A stretch of 34,271 nucleotides of DNA, from NCBI GenBank assembly GCA_024401855.1, contig JAKSKH010000002.1, positions 95,589 through 129,859 on the forward strand. The letters are read 5' to 3'. The notes under the pieces are model-generated. The model was given only the letters and a program-made list of their open reading frames with translations. It was not told the origin of the DNA and did not search any database. The position numbers and the translations under genes were made by a program. Source of the DNA: Bacteroidales bacterium. GTDB taxonomy: Bacteria > Bacteroidota > Bacteroidia > Bacteroidales > UBA932. Positions within the stretch are counted from its first letter, which is position 1. Each line of letters opens with the position of its first letter. Below, one piece after another: positions 1 to 8,125 of this stretch.

Positions 1-418
1 GCTTGCCTTTGCTTGCGGCATACTCTATGAGATTGACATCGGTTATTTCAAAGCTTGCAATCTTGTATATCGGGTTATCCAGACTTTCAAGGAGGTCAAC
101 CGCGCTCTTGTCGAAAGGTGTGGAGAAACATTTGAGCCCCACCCTTGAGGCTTCGTCAAATATGGCTTTGTGCCATTCCCATGGTGTGAATGCCTCTTTG
201 TAAAGGTCATAAAGGGAACGGCTGTCCCACAAGCTCGTTCCTTTGACAATAAAGTCATCGGACCGGCAGTCGAGGGTAATGGTGTCGGCGGTATAGGTCT
301 GGATCTTGACGGCATCCGCACCGCATTCCTTTATGGCCCGGACAGATTCCAGCGCAGTCTCCAGCTTATGTCCGTGATTTGCGGAAAGTTCCGCGATGAC
401 AAATGTCCTGCCCATCAT
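1..418 (-). CDS. pseI: Pseudaminic acid synthase, N-terminal part (runs off window)
   Basis: This is the start of a NeuB/SpsE-family nonulosonic acid synthase, which condenses phosphoenolpyruvate with 6-deoxy-AltdiNAc to give pseudaminic acid. About 139 residues are visible of a family length near 340-350; the C-terminus lies beyond base 1. The N-terminus begins MMGRTFVIAELSANHG, the typical FIxAExSxNHxG opening, followed by a KIQTYTADT stretch and a KCFSTPFDKSAVDLLE stretch expected on the TIM barrel. The ATG at 418 overlaps the TGA stop of the upstream gene (ATGA), and an AAGGAA sits just ahead, so translation is probably coupled. Operon context with pseB, pseC, pseG/H supports PseI over sialic or legionaminic acid synthase, which share the fold. 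The second ATG at 415 is an equally possible start. Confidence 0.9.
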   Translation of the reverse strand, partial: MMGRTFVIAELSANHGHKLETALESVRAIKECGADAVKIQTYTADTITLDCRSDDFIVKGTSLWDSRSLYDLYKEAFTPWEWHKAIFDEASRVGLKCFSTPFDKSAVDLLESLDNPIYKIASFEITDVNLIEYAASKGK

Positions 419-1755
419 ATTTCCTTTTTAAAGTATATGAACCTTTCATCTTCTCCGACCTTGATGTATCCGGCCCTGAGATGAAAGGCGATTGATTTCC
501 CGTTGTTTCTGAATACTTCCGCCGTCAATGTCCTTACACCGCGCCTGACGATTTCACACTCCAGATATTTCTCCATCATGGATGCGATATGCCTTCCCTG
601 GTATTCGGGATTGACGTATAATCCACGTCCCGAAGTCTCCCCGTCCACTATGTCCGTGAAGTCGTATGAACCGAGAAACTCCTCCCCGTCAAAGAATGAA
701 TAGTACAGCTTCGTGGAATCTTTCTTCAATTTTTCCACGAATGAGCAGTGTGACTCGAAACTGAAGGGCTCGGGATTGGTCATCCATCTGCGTATGTCCT
801 CCCTGTTCCTGCATTCCCAGGTCTTGAAACTCTGCGCCGGCGTCATATCCGTATAATTGACGGCCTGCAAGGTCAGAGCCCTGAATACCAGTCTGTAATT
901 GGCCGCGCAGTCTGTGAATGCAAGTCCGCCGCATTCTTCGGCCCCTTCCGGTAATGCGGCATCTTTCTCCAACAGGTTTCCGAGCGGCGTTATGAGATTC
1001 TTTTCAACCAGAGAGTCGTACAGGTCTTTCTGGTTATCCACGTAATATCCTGCATAGACCTTGCATCCGCAGGCAAGAGCTTCATAACAGACCGAACTTG
1101 CGGAACATATGACGTTACCGCATTCTCCCATCAGGGATGCCATCTGTGAGGCATTGAGTCTTCTGGATGTATCAACCGTTTCTATCCTGTCCGCAAGCCC
1201 GGATTGCTCCAGAACCGACTTGTAAAGGCTAGTGAGTCCGTACTGGTCGGTTCCCCCGAAAGTGATGAGCCAGTTCCTTGTATTCCCTGAATTTGTGCCG
1301 GCATTCAGGAACGGCCTGCGCAGCAAAGCCCAGCGCGGACCCAGACAGAATCTGGTGTATTCCTCGCATTCGTAACCCGAACAGTCGGAGGAACAGTGGT
1401 TTATTATCAGATCCGCGTAGAAATGACGGTCATGAAGGTCATCGATACAAACCAGTCTGCAGCCCTTTTCCTTGATTGCTTTCTGGTATCCGGCACTGAA
1501 GAAATAGTTGTCCAGGACAACGGTTTCGTTGCCGGAAAGCATTTCCAGGAAAAGACCGAACCTGCTTTCGTCTGATGGCAGTTCGATCATTCTGCATACA
1601 GATGCCGCTTCTGCCTTTTGAAACTCTGAAGCTGTCTGGGTGAAGATGGTGCAGTCGAAATCTTCCTTGAGCATGTCCGCAAGAGCAAGAGTGCGGACAA
1701 AATGCCCGTACCCTATGCTGCCTGAGGCGTCAGCCCTGAAGTAAATCTTATGCAA
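415..1755 (-). CDS. pseG-pseH: PseG-PseH fusion: UDP-sugar hydrolase plus N-acetyltransferase
   Basis: A 446-residue bifunctional protein. Residues 1 to about 298 match PseG, the GT-B-like hydrolase that removes UDP from UDP-2,4-diacetamido-trideoxy-altropyranose; the opening FRADASGSIGYGHFVR contains the GxGHxxR motif with the presumed catalytic His18. Residues from about 299 to 446 are a GNAT acetyltransferase like PseH, with the WRN-like stretch ECRNREDIRRWM, a GLYVNPEYQGRHIAS acetyl-CoA loop and an AEVFRNNGKSIAFHLRAGY end. PseH acts before PseG, so the fusion joins consecutive steps. The only workable start is a TTG at 1755, two bases after the upstream stop codon (TGA-T-TTG), because an in-frame stop lies at 1762-1764. 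Separate pseG and pseH genes are the classical arrangement in Campylobacter and Helicobacter. It overlaps pseI by four bases. Confidence 0.9.
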   Translation of the reverse strand: MHKIYFRADASGSIGYGHFVRTLALADMLKEDFDCTIFTQTASEFQKAEAASVCRMIELPSDESRFGLFLEMLSGNETVVLDNYFFSAGYQKAIKEKGCRLVCIDDLHDRHFYADLIINHCSSDCSGYECEEYTRFCLGPRWALLRRPFLNAGTNSGNTRNWLITFGGTDQYGLTSLYKSVLEQSGLADRIETVDTSRRLNASQMASLMGECGNVICSASSVCYEALACGCKVYAGYYVDNQKDLYDSLVEKNLITPLGNLLEKDAALPEGAEECGGLAFTDCAANYRLVFRALTLQAVNYTDMTPAQSFKTWECRNREDIRRWMTNPEPFSFESHCSFVEKLKKDSTKLYYSFFDGEEFLGSYDFTDIVDGETSGRGLYVNPEYQGRHIASMMEKYLECEIVRRGVRTLTAEVFRNNGKSIAFHLRAGYIKVGEDERFIYFKKEI

Positions 1756-1756
1756 A

Positions 1757-3067
1757 TCAGTTCAATCTGGCGAATCCGCTGTGACATACAGGACCCTCAA
1801 GTTCCTTCATTACATCCCTTCCGTCTTCGAATTCTCTTATCGTTGCAAACAGTTTGTCAAGTTCGTGGAAATAGCCGTCAAGAACCTCCGGAGTATGGCA
1901 TATGCAGGCATACATGCTGTTTCCCGCCAGATAGCCCTTCTTGAGCATCTCCTGGGTGATGTAGGTCTTGTATGCCAGTGCATTGGGGCTTACGAAGGTG
2001 TAACCTGCCAGAGCCGGGATTCCCCACTGGTTGATCCTGAGCCCGTGCCTGTCTGCCAGCTCCTGCCAGCGGCGTTTGTTCTCAAGCCCTATGGCCGTTA
2101 TCTTTTCCCATGATTTCTCCTTTTCCATGACGTCAAGGGCGGCCAGTGCGGCGGTGGGTCCTATCCTTTCTGTCCAGAAGGTGCTGCTGATGAATGTCTT
2201 GCCGTTGGCGGCCTCCATTATCCATCGTTTCCCCACTACCGCTGAGATGGCGTAGCCGTTGCCCATGGTCTTGCTGTATATGGCCATATCCGGCGTTACG
2301 CCGTATTTCTTGTGCAGGCCTCCGAAAGTCTCGCGGAATCCGCTCGTGCACTCATCGAAAATCAGGATGATATGACGCTCGTCGCAGAGCTGGCGGATCT
2401 TCTGGAGAAAGTCGTTTTCCGGACCGTTGTTACGGCAGACTTCCATCTTTATTGCGGCAATATCGTTTTTGTTGACGATGTCTAGAAGTTCCTCGAAGTC
2501 ATTGTAATGGAAGGGAATAGTGCTCCCCCTTAATCCGCGGGGTACGCCGGCTGTATCAAGCCCGGGGAGGAGGTGGCCTGCCAGCGCGTCATTCTCACCC
2601 AGGTTGACGGAAAGATACCAGTCGTGCCAGCCGTGATATCCGCATATTGCGATTTTGTCCTTTCCAGTTGCGGCGCGGGCAATGCGTACGGTGATCGCGT
2701 TGATTTCACCTCCGGTTCTCGCAAAGCGGGCCATCTCAGCCCACGGTGCATCCATTCCTATGAGCCTCTCTGCAAGCTCCACTTCTTCGGGGCAGTTGAA
2801 GGTAGACATATTGCCGTCGGTGATGACTTTCCTTACCGCCTCATCAACTTCCTCCCGGCCATAGCCGAGGGTGTTGGTGCCTATGCCCATTATGCTGCAG
2901 TCTATATACTCCCTGCCGTCAAGGTCCCAAACGCGGCATCCCTTGGCTTTGCTGTAGTATGAAGGCCATCCCTCGGGGAGGAACATCTCCGGTCTTTTGG
3001 AGAGAAGCATTGTTCCGCCGGGGATGAGAGTCTTTGCCTTCTTGTATAGTTCCTGTCCTTTTCCCAT
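1757..3067 (-). CDS. Class III PLP aminotransferase, glutamate-1-semialdehyde aminomutase-like
   Basis: A 436-residue fold-type I, class III PLP enzyme. Visible landmarks are AKTLIPGG near residue 13, the GYHGWHDW aromatic loop at 143-150, the PLP-ring aspartate D238 in IFDECTSGFR, and Schiff-base lysine K266 in YSKTMGNGYA. The family converts glutamate-1-semialdehyde to 5-aminolevulinate, but the position inside a pseudaminic acid operon argues that this copy aminates or isomerises a sugar intermediate rather than serving haem synthesis; the substrate is inferred only from context. The ATG at 3067 is preferred because it starts one base after the upstream stop codon. A longer reading from 3109 would place 14 low-complexity residues inside the preceding gene. 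No function in the six-step Pse pathway is assigned to this family. Confidence 0.8.
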   Translation of the reverse strand: MGKGQELYKKAKTLIPGGTMLLSKRPEMFLPEGWPSYYSKAKGCRVWDLDGREYIDCSIMGIGTNTLGYGREEVDEAVRKVITDGNMSTFNCPEEVELAERLIGMDAPWAEMARFARTGGEINAITVRIARAATGKDKIAICGYHGWHDWYLSVNLGENDALAGHLLPGLDTAGVPRGLRGSTIPFHYNDFEELLDIVNKNDIAAIKMEVCRNNGPENDFLQKIRQLCDERHIILIFDECTSGFRETFGGLHKKYGVTPDMAIYSKTMGNGYAISAVVGKRWIMEAANGKTFISSTFWTERIGPTAALAALDVMEKEKSWEKITAIGLENKRRWQELADRHGLRINQWGIPALAGYTFVSPNALAYKTYITQEMLKKGYLAGNSMYACICHTPEVLDGYFHELDKLFATIREFEDGRDVMKELEGPVCHSGFARLN

Positions 3068-3068
3068 G

Positions 3069-3845
3069 TTATTTTTCGATTTTTTTGTCATTTCTGATGG
3101 ATTTGTCATAACCTTCGTTGTAGCCGAAGCGGCTGTTTATGTTCTTGAGCTCGGGATGAACCTCAAGATAGTCAATGTATTCCTTCCAGCCCTTCTCCGT
3201 ACCCAGTACCTGTATAAGGGATTTGAGCACCTCAAAGTCTTCAGCCTCGTCTATGGTAATCCTGTATTCCGATGCGCAGTAGCGTCCTGCCTTGTTCTGC
3301 AGTTTGAACGATTTGAATATGCGGCCGCCTTCCGCGCTTCCGTTCTTCCAGATGAAGGGTGTGACGTGTTCGCGTTCGGAAACCATGTCCGCCTCCTTGT
3401 ACGCCCTTTCGAGGGCGGAGAACTTCATTACTTCCGTATCAAGGCCGTCAGGGAAACTGTCGGGATCCGTGCGGACATAGTCGCAGTCATGCTCCACGGC
3501 ATATTTTATGACGTCATCTATTACTTCCGGGTCTATGAGAGGACAGTCGGATGTGAGCCTCACAACATAGTCCGGGTGTTCCGGCTCCGCTGTGCCGTAG
3601 AACCGTGACAGAACGTCGTCCACGGAGCCCTTGAAATATTCCACGCCGACCTTGTCCGCAACCGCGGTGATGAATCTTGAGCCTTCTTCGTCCGTTGTAG
3701 CTATCTTGAGCATGTCTATTCCGGTTGAACGGAGTATTCTCCTGAGGTGGATTTCCAGAAGAGTCTGTCCGTCAACTTCCTTGAGTATCTTTGCGGGCAG
3801 TCTGGTTGACCCGTATCTTGCCTGTGTAATTGCCAGTACCTTCAT
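3069..3845 (-). CDS. pseF: SpsF-family cytidylyltransferase, probable CMP-pseudaminic acid synthetase
   Basis: A 258-residue nucleotidyltransferase of the SpsF/CMP-Kdo-synthetase-like group. The N-terminus ITQARYGSTRLPAKIL is the nucleotide-binding signature, followed by an ATTDEEGSRF stretch and VRLTSDCPLIDPEVID, which carries the metal-binding aspartate, and YRITIDEAEDFEVL near residue 215. In the pathway it would activate pseudaminic acid with CTP. PseF of Campylobacter belongs to the NeuA family, so this is an SpsF-type substitute and the assignment is by operon position. It starts at 3845, one base after the stop of the aldo/keto reductase gene. The C-terminal tail is rich in Lys and Asn (NDKKIEK) and may be unstructured. 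Confidence 0.78.
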   Translation of the reverse strand: MKVLAITQARYGSTRLPAKILKEVDGQTLLEIHLRRILRSTGIDMLKIATTDEEGSRFITAVADKVGVEYFKGSVDDVLSRFYGTAEPEHPDYVVRLTSDCPLIDPEVIDDVIKYAVEHDCDYVRTDPDSFPDGLDTEVMKFSALERAYKEADMVSEREHVTPFIWKNGSAEGGRIFKSFKLQNKAGRYCASEYRITIDEAEDFEVLKSLIQVLGTEKGWKEYIDYLEVHPELKNINSRFGYNEGYDKSIRNDKKIEK

Positions 3846-3846
3846 A

Positions 3847-4686
3847 TCAGTTCCAGTTTACCGGGTTCAGGAGCTCCTGTTCCCTTACATTTATATCTAT
3901 CCTGACTTCTTTGTCCGAAATTGCGTTCACGTTGTTCATAAGCTGCCCGGTATTGTCAACCCCTGTCAGGACTCCGTCTACGAATTCATTCTGAATGTTG
4001 AAGTTGAGAGCAAGCTCTTCAATGCTCATTCCGGCCCCCTCCGCATATTCATCCAGCTGCATCAGATATTTTGCAAGCGGTTGAAGTTTTGTCGGGAGCG
4101 CGCTCCTGTCCTTGAAGAAAAGGCCCTGAAGGAAAGTGCTCCGCACGTGAATCTCGGCGCCCCTGTCCTTGAGCTCCCTGAGGTATGGGTCGAACTGCCT
4201 GTCGAATATGTTTCTGGGGAACTGGAGAAGATCGAATTCCACACCGTTCCCAAGCAGCAGTTCAAGTTCCTCCGGGGAATAAAGGCTGAATCCGATTTTT
4301 TCTACAAGCCTCTTGTCTTTCAGCTCCATGAAATCGTCCCAGACGGAAGGATTCTTCCTGTAGACTTCAAAATGATGCAGGAGATATCCGTAAAGTTTCT
4401 CCCTGTGCAGCCTTTTCAGGGAACCGTCCAGCATCTCAGCAACGCTTTTGTCACCCTTGGGGTATTTGGATACTATCCTGAAGTCCGCACCGGCGGAAAT
4501 GCTTCCTCCCAGAACTTCCTCAGAGTTGCCGTAGGCGCTGGATGTGTCAAGAGTCCTTATCCCGGCCTTCCATGCATTGGCAAGAATGTCCTTCACCGCA
4601 TCGGAGTCCGGCCTTCCGGCGGAGTTTATTCCGTACTGGCATCCGAACTGAACGGTTCCGAGGACAATTTTCCGGGCGGATTTCAT
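3847..4686 (-). CDS. Aldo/keto reductase within the pseudaminic acid operon
   Basis: A 279-residue NADPH-dependent aldo/keto reductase. The catalytic tetrad can be read as D47 (TLDTSSAY), Y52, K74 (VSKYPKG) and H104 (GYLLHHF). The N-terminus ending LGTVQFGCQYGI is typical of the AKR branch found in nonulosonic acid and surface polysaccharide loci. No reductase is needed for the canonical UDP-GlcNAc to CMP-Pse route, so it probably acts on a modified precursor or supplies a derivative; this is inference from position. The start ATG overlaps the stop of pseC in an ATGA arrangement, so expression is coupled to pseC. The substrate cannot be predicted from the residues visible. Confidence 0.85.
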   Translation of the reverse strand: MKSARKIVLGTVQFGCQYGINSAGRPDSDAVKDILANAWKAGIRTLDTSSAYGNSEEVLGGSISAGADFRIVSKYPKGDKSVAEMLDGSLKRLHREKLYGYLLHHFEVYRKNPSVWDDFMELKDKRLVEKIGFSLYSPEELELLLGNGVEFDLLQFPRNIFDRQFDPYLRELKDRGAEIHVRSTFLQGLFFKDRSALPTKLQPLAKYLMQLDEYAEGAGMSIEELALNFNIQNEFVDGVLTGVDNTGQLMNNVNAISDKEVRIDINVREQELLNPVNWN

Positions 4687-5846
4687 AGCTCGGATGCAAA
4701 TTCAAGAACTTTCTCTATAATCCAGTCCTGCTCTTCCTCTGTAAGGGAGGGGAACATAGGCAGGGCAAGGCAGTGCCTGTAGTATTCTTCCGCCACGGGC
4801 ATGTCTCCGTCTTTCCAGCCGAACTGCCTGTAGTATGGCATGGTGTGCGCCGGTATGTAGAGAACCTGTGAGAATATCCTGTTTTCCCGGAGGAAGTCGT
4901 AAAGCTCCTTGCGCTTCTCCGTCTGTATTATGTAAAGATGGAATGCGTGGGTGATTCCTTTTCCACGGAATGGAGTCCTTATCTTTGTGTCCTTGAAAGC
5001 TTCATCATATTTGCGGGCTATCTCGTTGCGCCTGGTTATGCTCCAGTCCAGCCGCTTCAGCTGTGATATCCCGAGTGCCGCCTGAAGTTCGGTGATGCGG
5101 TAGTTGAAACCGAGTTCCTGCATCTCGTAATACCATCCTCCGTCCATCTTTGTCAGAAGCGCGGGATCTTTGGTTACCCCGTGCGTTCTGTAAAGGGATA
5201 CCTTGTGGTAGAGCATAGGGTTGTTAGTTGTCACCGCTCCGCCTTCTCCTGTGGCGATGTGCTTGACGGGATGGAAGGAGAAACAGGTAAGGTCCGCGTA
5301 CTTGCAGTTTCCGACCATCTGCCTGCGTCCCTTGCTGTCTGTGAAACTTCCTCCCGGAGCATGACATGCATCCACCACGATTGCGAATCCGTATTCGTCG
5401 GCCAGTTTGCGGAATTTCTCCTCATCCACCGGGTATCCGGCGAAATCTACGGGTACCACCGCCTTGTACGTTCCTCTGGGCGATGCCTTGAGAATTTCCT
5501 CAAGCTTGTCCAGGTCCATGCAGTAGGTGTCAGGATCTATGTCGCAGAAAACAATCTGTGCACCGCAGTATCTGAATCCGTTTGCGCTTGCAACAAATGT
5601 GATAGGGGTGGTGATGACCTTGTCCCCCTCCTTTATGTCCAGGGCCTTTGCGCACAGGTGCAGGGCGGCCGTTCCATTGCTGACCATGCAGGTGTGCTGG
5701 CAACCGATATACTTGGAGAAGGCCTTCTCGAATTCCGCTATCAGCGGCCCCTGGGTCATGTAATCTGACTTGAGAGCGCTGACCACGGCCTGAACGTCTT
5801 CTTCAGTGATGTACTGGTGGCCGTATGGTATGATGTGGTCAATCAT
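4683..5846 (-). CDS. pseC: UDP-4-amino-4,6-dideoxy-N-acetyl-beta-L-altrosamine transaminase
   Basis: A 387-residue DegT/DnrJ/EryC1 family sugar aminotransferase. It uses PLP and glutamate to aminate C4 of the 4-keto product of PseB. The opening IIPYGHQYITEEDVQAV matches PseC rather than ArnB. VSNGTAALHL near residue 55-64, VDACHAPGG with the ring-binding D159, and K195 in SFHPVKHIATGEGGA form the cofactor site. Length equals the family norm. The start codon overlaps the last base of the pseB stop (TAATG), so it is translationally coupled. Placement directly after pseB is the standard Pse order and makes PseC far more likely than a legionaminic or bacillosamine aminotransferase. Confidence 0.93.
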   Translation of the reverse strand: MIDHIIPYGHQYITEEDVQAVVSALKSDYMTQGPLIAEFEKAFSKYIGCQHTCMVSNGTAALHLCAKALDIKEGDKVITTPITFVASANGFRYCGAQIVFCDIDPDTYCMDLDKLEEILKASPRGTYKAVVPVDFAGYPVDEEKFRKLADEYGFAIVVDACHAPGGSFTDSKGRRQMVGNCKYADLTCFSFHPVKHIATGEGGAVTTNNPMLYHKVSLYRTHGVTKDPALLTKMDGGWYYEMQELGFNYRITELQAALGISQLKRLDWSITRRNEIARKYDEAFKDTKIRTPFRGKGITHAFHLYIIQTEKRKELYDFLRENRIFSQVLYIPAHTMPYYRQFGWKDGDMPVAEEYYRHCLALPMFPSLTEEEQDWIIEKVLEFASEL

Positions 5847-6868
5847 TATTCGGCTTTGAAGTTAGGATCCACGTATTTCTTTATTTTCTCACGCATCGTC
5901 TCAACCGTCTCCCATTCCGTGTTGCTGTCCGAACTGTAGTGGAATCCCGCCGGAACGGGTGATGCCTTGTGGTGCTTGAGATAGTCCTCTCTGGTGTACA
6001 TGTAGGACACGGAAGGGAGAATCACGAAGTATCCTCCAAGGTCAATGGTATCGAAAGCGTCAGTTGCGGTGATCATCTCTTCGTGAAGTTTTTCACCGGG
6101 GCGTATGCCTGTCTCGACCTGTCTGAGCCGGGGAGCTATTGCGGTTGCGACATCCTGAATGTGGTAGGATGGAATCTTGGGTACGAATATCTCACCTCCG
6201 AGGTGGTGGGCAAGGGCATACATTACAAGGGCGGCTCCTTCCTCGAGCGAGATGTTGAACCGCGTCATCCTGAAATCAGTGACGGGAAGCTGGCTTTCTC
6301 CATCGGCTTTCTTCTTCAGGAAGAAGGGGATTACGGAACCGCGGGATCCCATGACGTTTCCGTAACGGACCACGGAGAACCGTATATCCTTGGAGCCGCG
6401 TATGTTGTTGGCTGCCGTGAAAAGCTTGTCCGATGTGAGCTTGGTGGCTCCGTAAAGGTTGACCGGGGCGCAGGCCTTGTCTGAAGACAGGGCTATCACG
6501 TCATGCACTCCGCAGGCCAGAGCGGCGTCTATCACATTCTGCGCGCCGTTGACATTTGTCTTGATGCATTCGTCCGGGTTGTATTCCGCCGTATCGACCT
6601 GTTTCATTGCGGCGGCATGGATTATAACGTCAACACCTTCGCAGGCTCTCATAAGACGTTCCTTGTCCCTGACATCACCGATGAAGTAACGCAGTTGCGG
6701 ATATTTCGACTCCGGCCAGCGCTGTTTCATTTCATACTGCTTGAGTTCTCCTCTTGAATAGATGATGATTTTCCTGACTCTAGGATAGTCTCTGAGTATG
6801 ATTTCCACGAACTTTTTCCCGAACGATCCGGAACCTCCCGTGATGAGGACTGTCTTGTTGTTGAGCAT
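5846..6868 (-). CDS. pseB: UDP-N-acetylglucosamine 4,6-dehydratase (inverting)
   Basis: A 340-residue short-chain dehydrogenase/reductase of the FlaA1/PseB type that makes UDP-2-acetamido-2,6-dideoxy-arabino-hex-4-ulose, the first step to pseudaminic acid. The Rossmann motif ITGGSGSFGKKF is at residues 9-20. The catalytic region SSDKACAPVNLYGATK holds D130, K131, Y139 and K143, matching the Asp-Lys-Tyr set of Helicobacter FlaA1. The motif AAMKQVDTAEYNPDECIKTN is diagnostic for this dehydratase. The ATG at 6868 is chosen since family members begin with a short MLxNK sequence; a TTG at 6877 would add three residues. It is the first gene of the operon and is transcribed from the shared promoter region at 6891-6918. 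Confidence 0.94.
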   Translation of the reverse strand: MLNNKTVLITGGSGSFGKKFVEIILRDYPRVRKIIIYSRGELKQYEMKQRWPESKYPQLRYFIGDVRDKERLMRACEGVDVIIHAAAMKQVDTAEYNPDECIKTNVNGAQNVIDAALACGVHDVIALSSDKACAPVNLYGATKLTSDKLFTAANNIRGSKDIRFSVVRYGNVMGSRGSVIPFFLKKKADGESQLPVTDFRMTRFNISLEEGAALVMYALAHHLGGEIFVPKIPSYHIQDVATAIAPRLRQVETGIRPGEKLHEEMITATDAFDTIDLGGYFVILPSVSYMYTREDYLKHHKASPVPAGFHYSSDSNTEWETVETMREKIKKYVDPNFKAE

Positions 6869-6890
6869 GGCTTCCAAAAATATATTTAGA

Positions 6891-6918
6891 CAAATTTAAT
6901 TATTAATTCTTAAATTTG
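6891..6918. promoter_or_regulatory. Back-to-back -7 boxes for pseB (-) and waaA (+)
   Basis: A TAAATTTG on the plus strand (6911-6918) and its mirror image on the minus strand (6898-6891) both fit the Bacteroidota -7 consensus TAnnTTTG. The arms are CAAATTTAA and TTAAATTTG with a central ATTAAT, so 12 of 14 base pairs are symmetric. Leaders would be about 20 bases to each start codon. I see no TTTG at the -33 position on either side. Use of both boxes is inferred. Confidence 0.65.
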
Positions 6919-6937
6919 TATTCATAACGCTTTATTT

Positions 6938-8125
6938 ATGTCATCGGCAAAATTGAGAAAGTTCGTGGATGGCCGCATGGGCTTGCTGGACAGAATTTCG
7001 GAGGAATGCCGGGGCTGCGGCAACATCGTCTGGTTCCATGCCGCCTCCTACGGTGAGTTTGAAGAAGCCCGGCCCGTTGTTGAAAGACTCAGGAAAGCCG
7101 ATCCCGATGTAAGGATACTCGTCACTTTCTTTTCCCCGACCGGATATGAGGCCTTCAGGACCTATCCTGCTGCGGACTGGGTGTTCTACCTTCCCTTGGA
7201 TACAAGACGCAACGCAAGGCGTTTCATGGAGGCGGTCAGGCCCTCAAAGCTTGTGATTTCCATAAGCGATTTCTGGTTCAATTTCATATATGAGGCATTC
7301 AGGAAGAATGTGGACGTTTATGTCATATCCGCTTTTTTCCCTGAGAGGTCATTCTATTTCAAGTGGTACGGATTTCCTTACCGGAGAATGTTCCGCAAGT
7401 GTTTCCGCCATATTTTTGTCAAGGATAACAGGACTCTTGAGCTGTTGCGCGCGGAAGGGATAGACAGTGTGTCCCGTGTCGGTGACCCGCGTATGGACCG
7501 TGTGATAGAGATTGCATCCGAAGAGTGGCATGACGCCATTGTTGAGGAATGGTGCCGTGGGAGCAAAGTGTTTGTCGGGGGAAGCATACTTCCCGGAGAA
7601 GATGAAGAGCTGATTGCGGCGCTGGCCAATTCTCATCCCGGCGACAAATTCCTCATTGTCCCCCACGAGGTGGACAATCGGTCCGTGCAGCATCTCAGGT
7701 CATTGCTTGAGGTGCCTTCCTCACTATATTCCGAATGTGGAGGGACTCCTGTCCGGACCAATGTGCTTATCGTTGATACGGTGGGAATTCTCTCGCGCCT
7801 TTACCGCTACGGATGGGGGGCTTATATAGGTTCCGGATTTACGAAATATTCTCCGCACAGCGTTATTGAGCCTGCCGTTTACGGTATGCCTGTCGTATTC
7901 GGTCCCATATACGACCACAACACCCACTGCGGCGCCCTCATTGCCGAAGGCGGTGGATTCTCCGTATCCGGCGTGACCGATTTCCTCGCCTGGTATGACG
8001 GGATGAAATCCGATGAAAGCCGTCTTGCCTCCGCCAGCCGCGCCTCTTTGGAATACTGCATGTCCGCCAGGGGGGCGGCAGAAGAGATACTGAGGGAAAT
8101 ATTCCCTCATTCCACTTTCCAGTAG
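6938..8125 (+). CDS. waaA: 3-deoxy-D-manno-octulosonic acid (Kdo) transferase
   Basis: A 395-residue GT30 family protein that transfers Kdo from CMP-Kdo to lipid A precursor at the inner membrane. HAASYGEFEEARPV carries the catalytic glutamate E40. The C-terminal domain shows YIGSGFTKYSPHSVIEPAVYGMPVVFGP, typical of the CMP-Kdo site. Two points are odd. The N-terminal membrane anchor seen in many KdtA proteins is absent, and the reading frame closes at a TAA at 6911-6913, so there is no room for it. The segment normally reading KYEFW or ETELWP is ISISDFW here, with Asp111 at the usual Glu position. It shares a promoter region with the pse operon and overlaps the convergent lipoprotein gene by 19 bases. 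Confidence 0.87.
   Translation: MSSAKLRKFVDGRMGLLDRISEECRGCGNIVWFHAASYGEFEEARPVVERLRKADPDVRILVTFFSPTGYEAFRTYPAADWVFYLPLDTRRNARRFMEAVRPSKLVISISDFWFNFIYEAFRKNVDVYVISAFFPERSFYFKWYGFPYRRMFRKCFRHIFVKDNRTLELLRAEGIDSVSRVGDPRMDRVIEIASEEWHDAIVEEWCRGSKVFVGGSILPGEDEELIAALANSHPGDKFLIVPHEVDNRSVQHLRSLLEVPSSLYSECGGTPVRTNVLIVDTVGILSRLYRYGWGAYIGSGFTKYSPHSVIEPAVYGMPVVFGPIYDHNTHCGALIAEGGGFSVSGVTDFLAWYDGMKSDESRLASASRASLEYCMSARGAAEEILREIFPHSTFQ

Noticed and set aside
3631-4782. A 383-codon plus-strand frame opposite the aldo/keto reductase.
   Set aside because: The minus strand encodes a clear catalytic tetrad and operon-coupled start; the antisense reading is a shadow.
1-6868. A legionaminic or sialic acid operon instead of pseudaminic acid.
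   Set aside because: The inverting-dehydratase signature of the first gene, the PseC-type aminotransferase and the PseG/PseH fusion specify the L-altro (Pse) series; no NeuC- or LegG-like epimerase is present.
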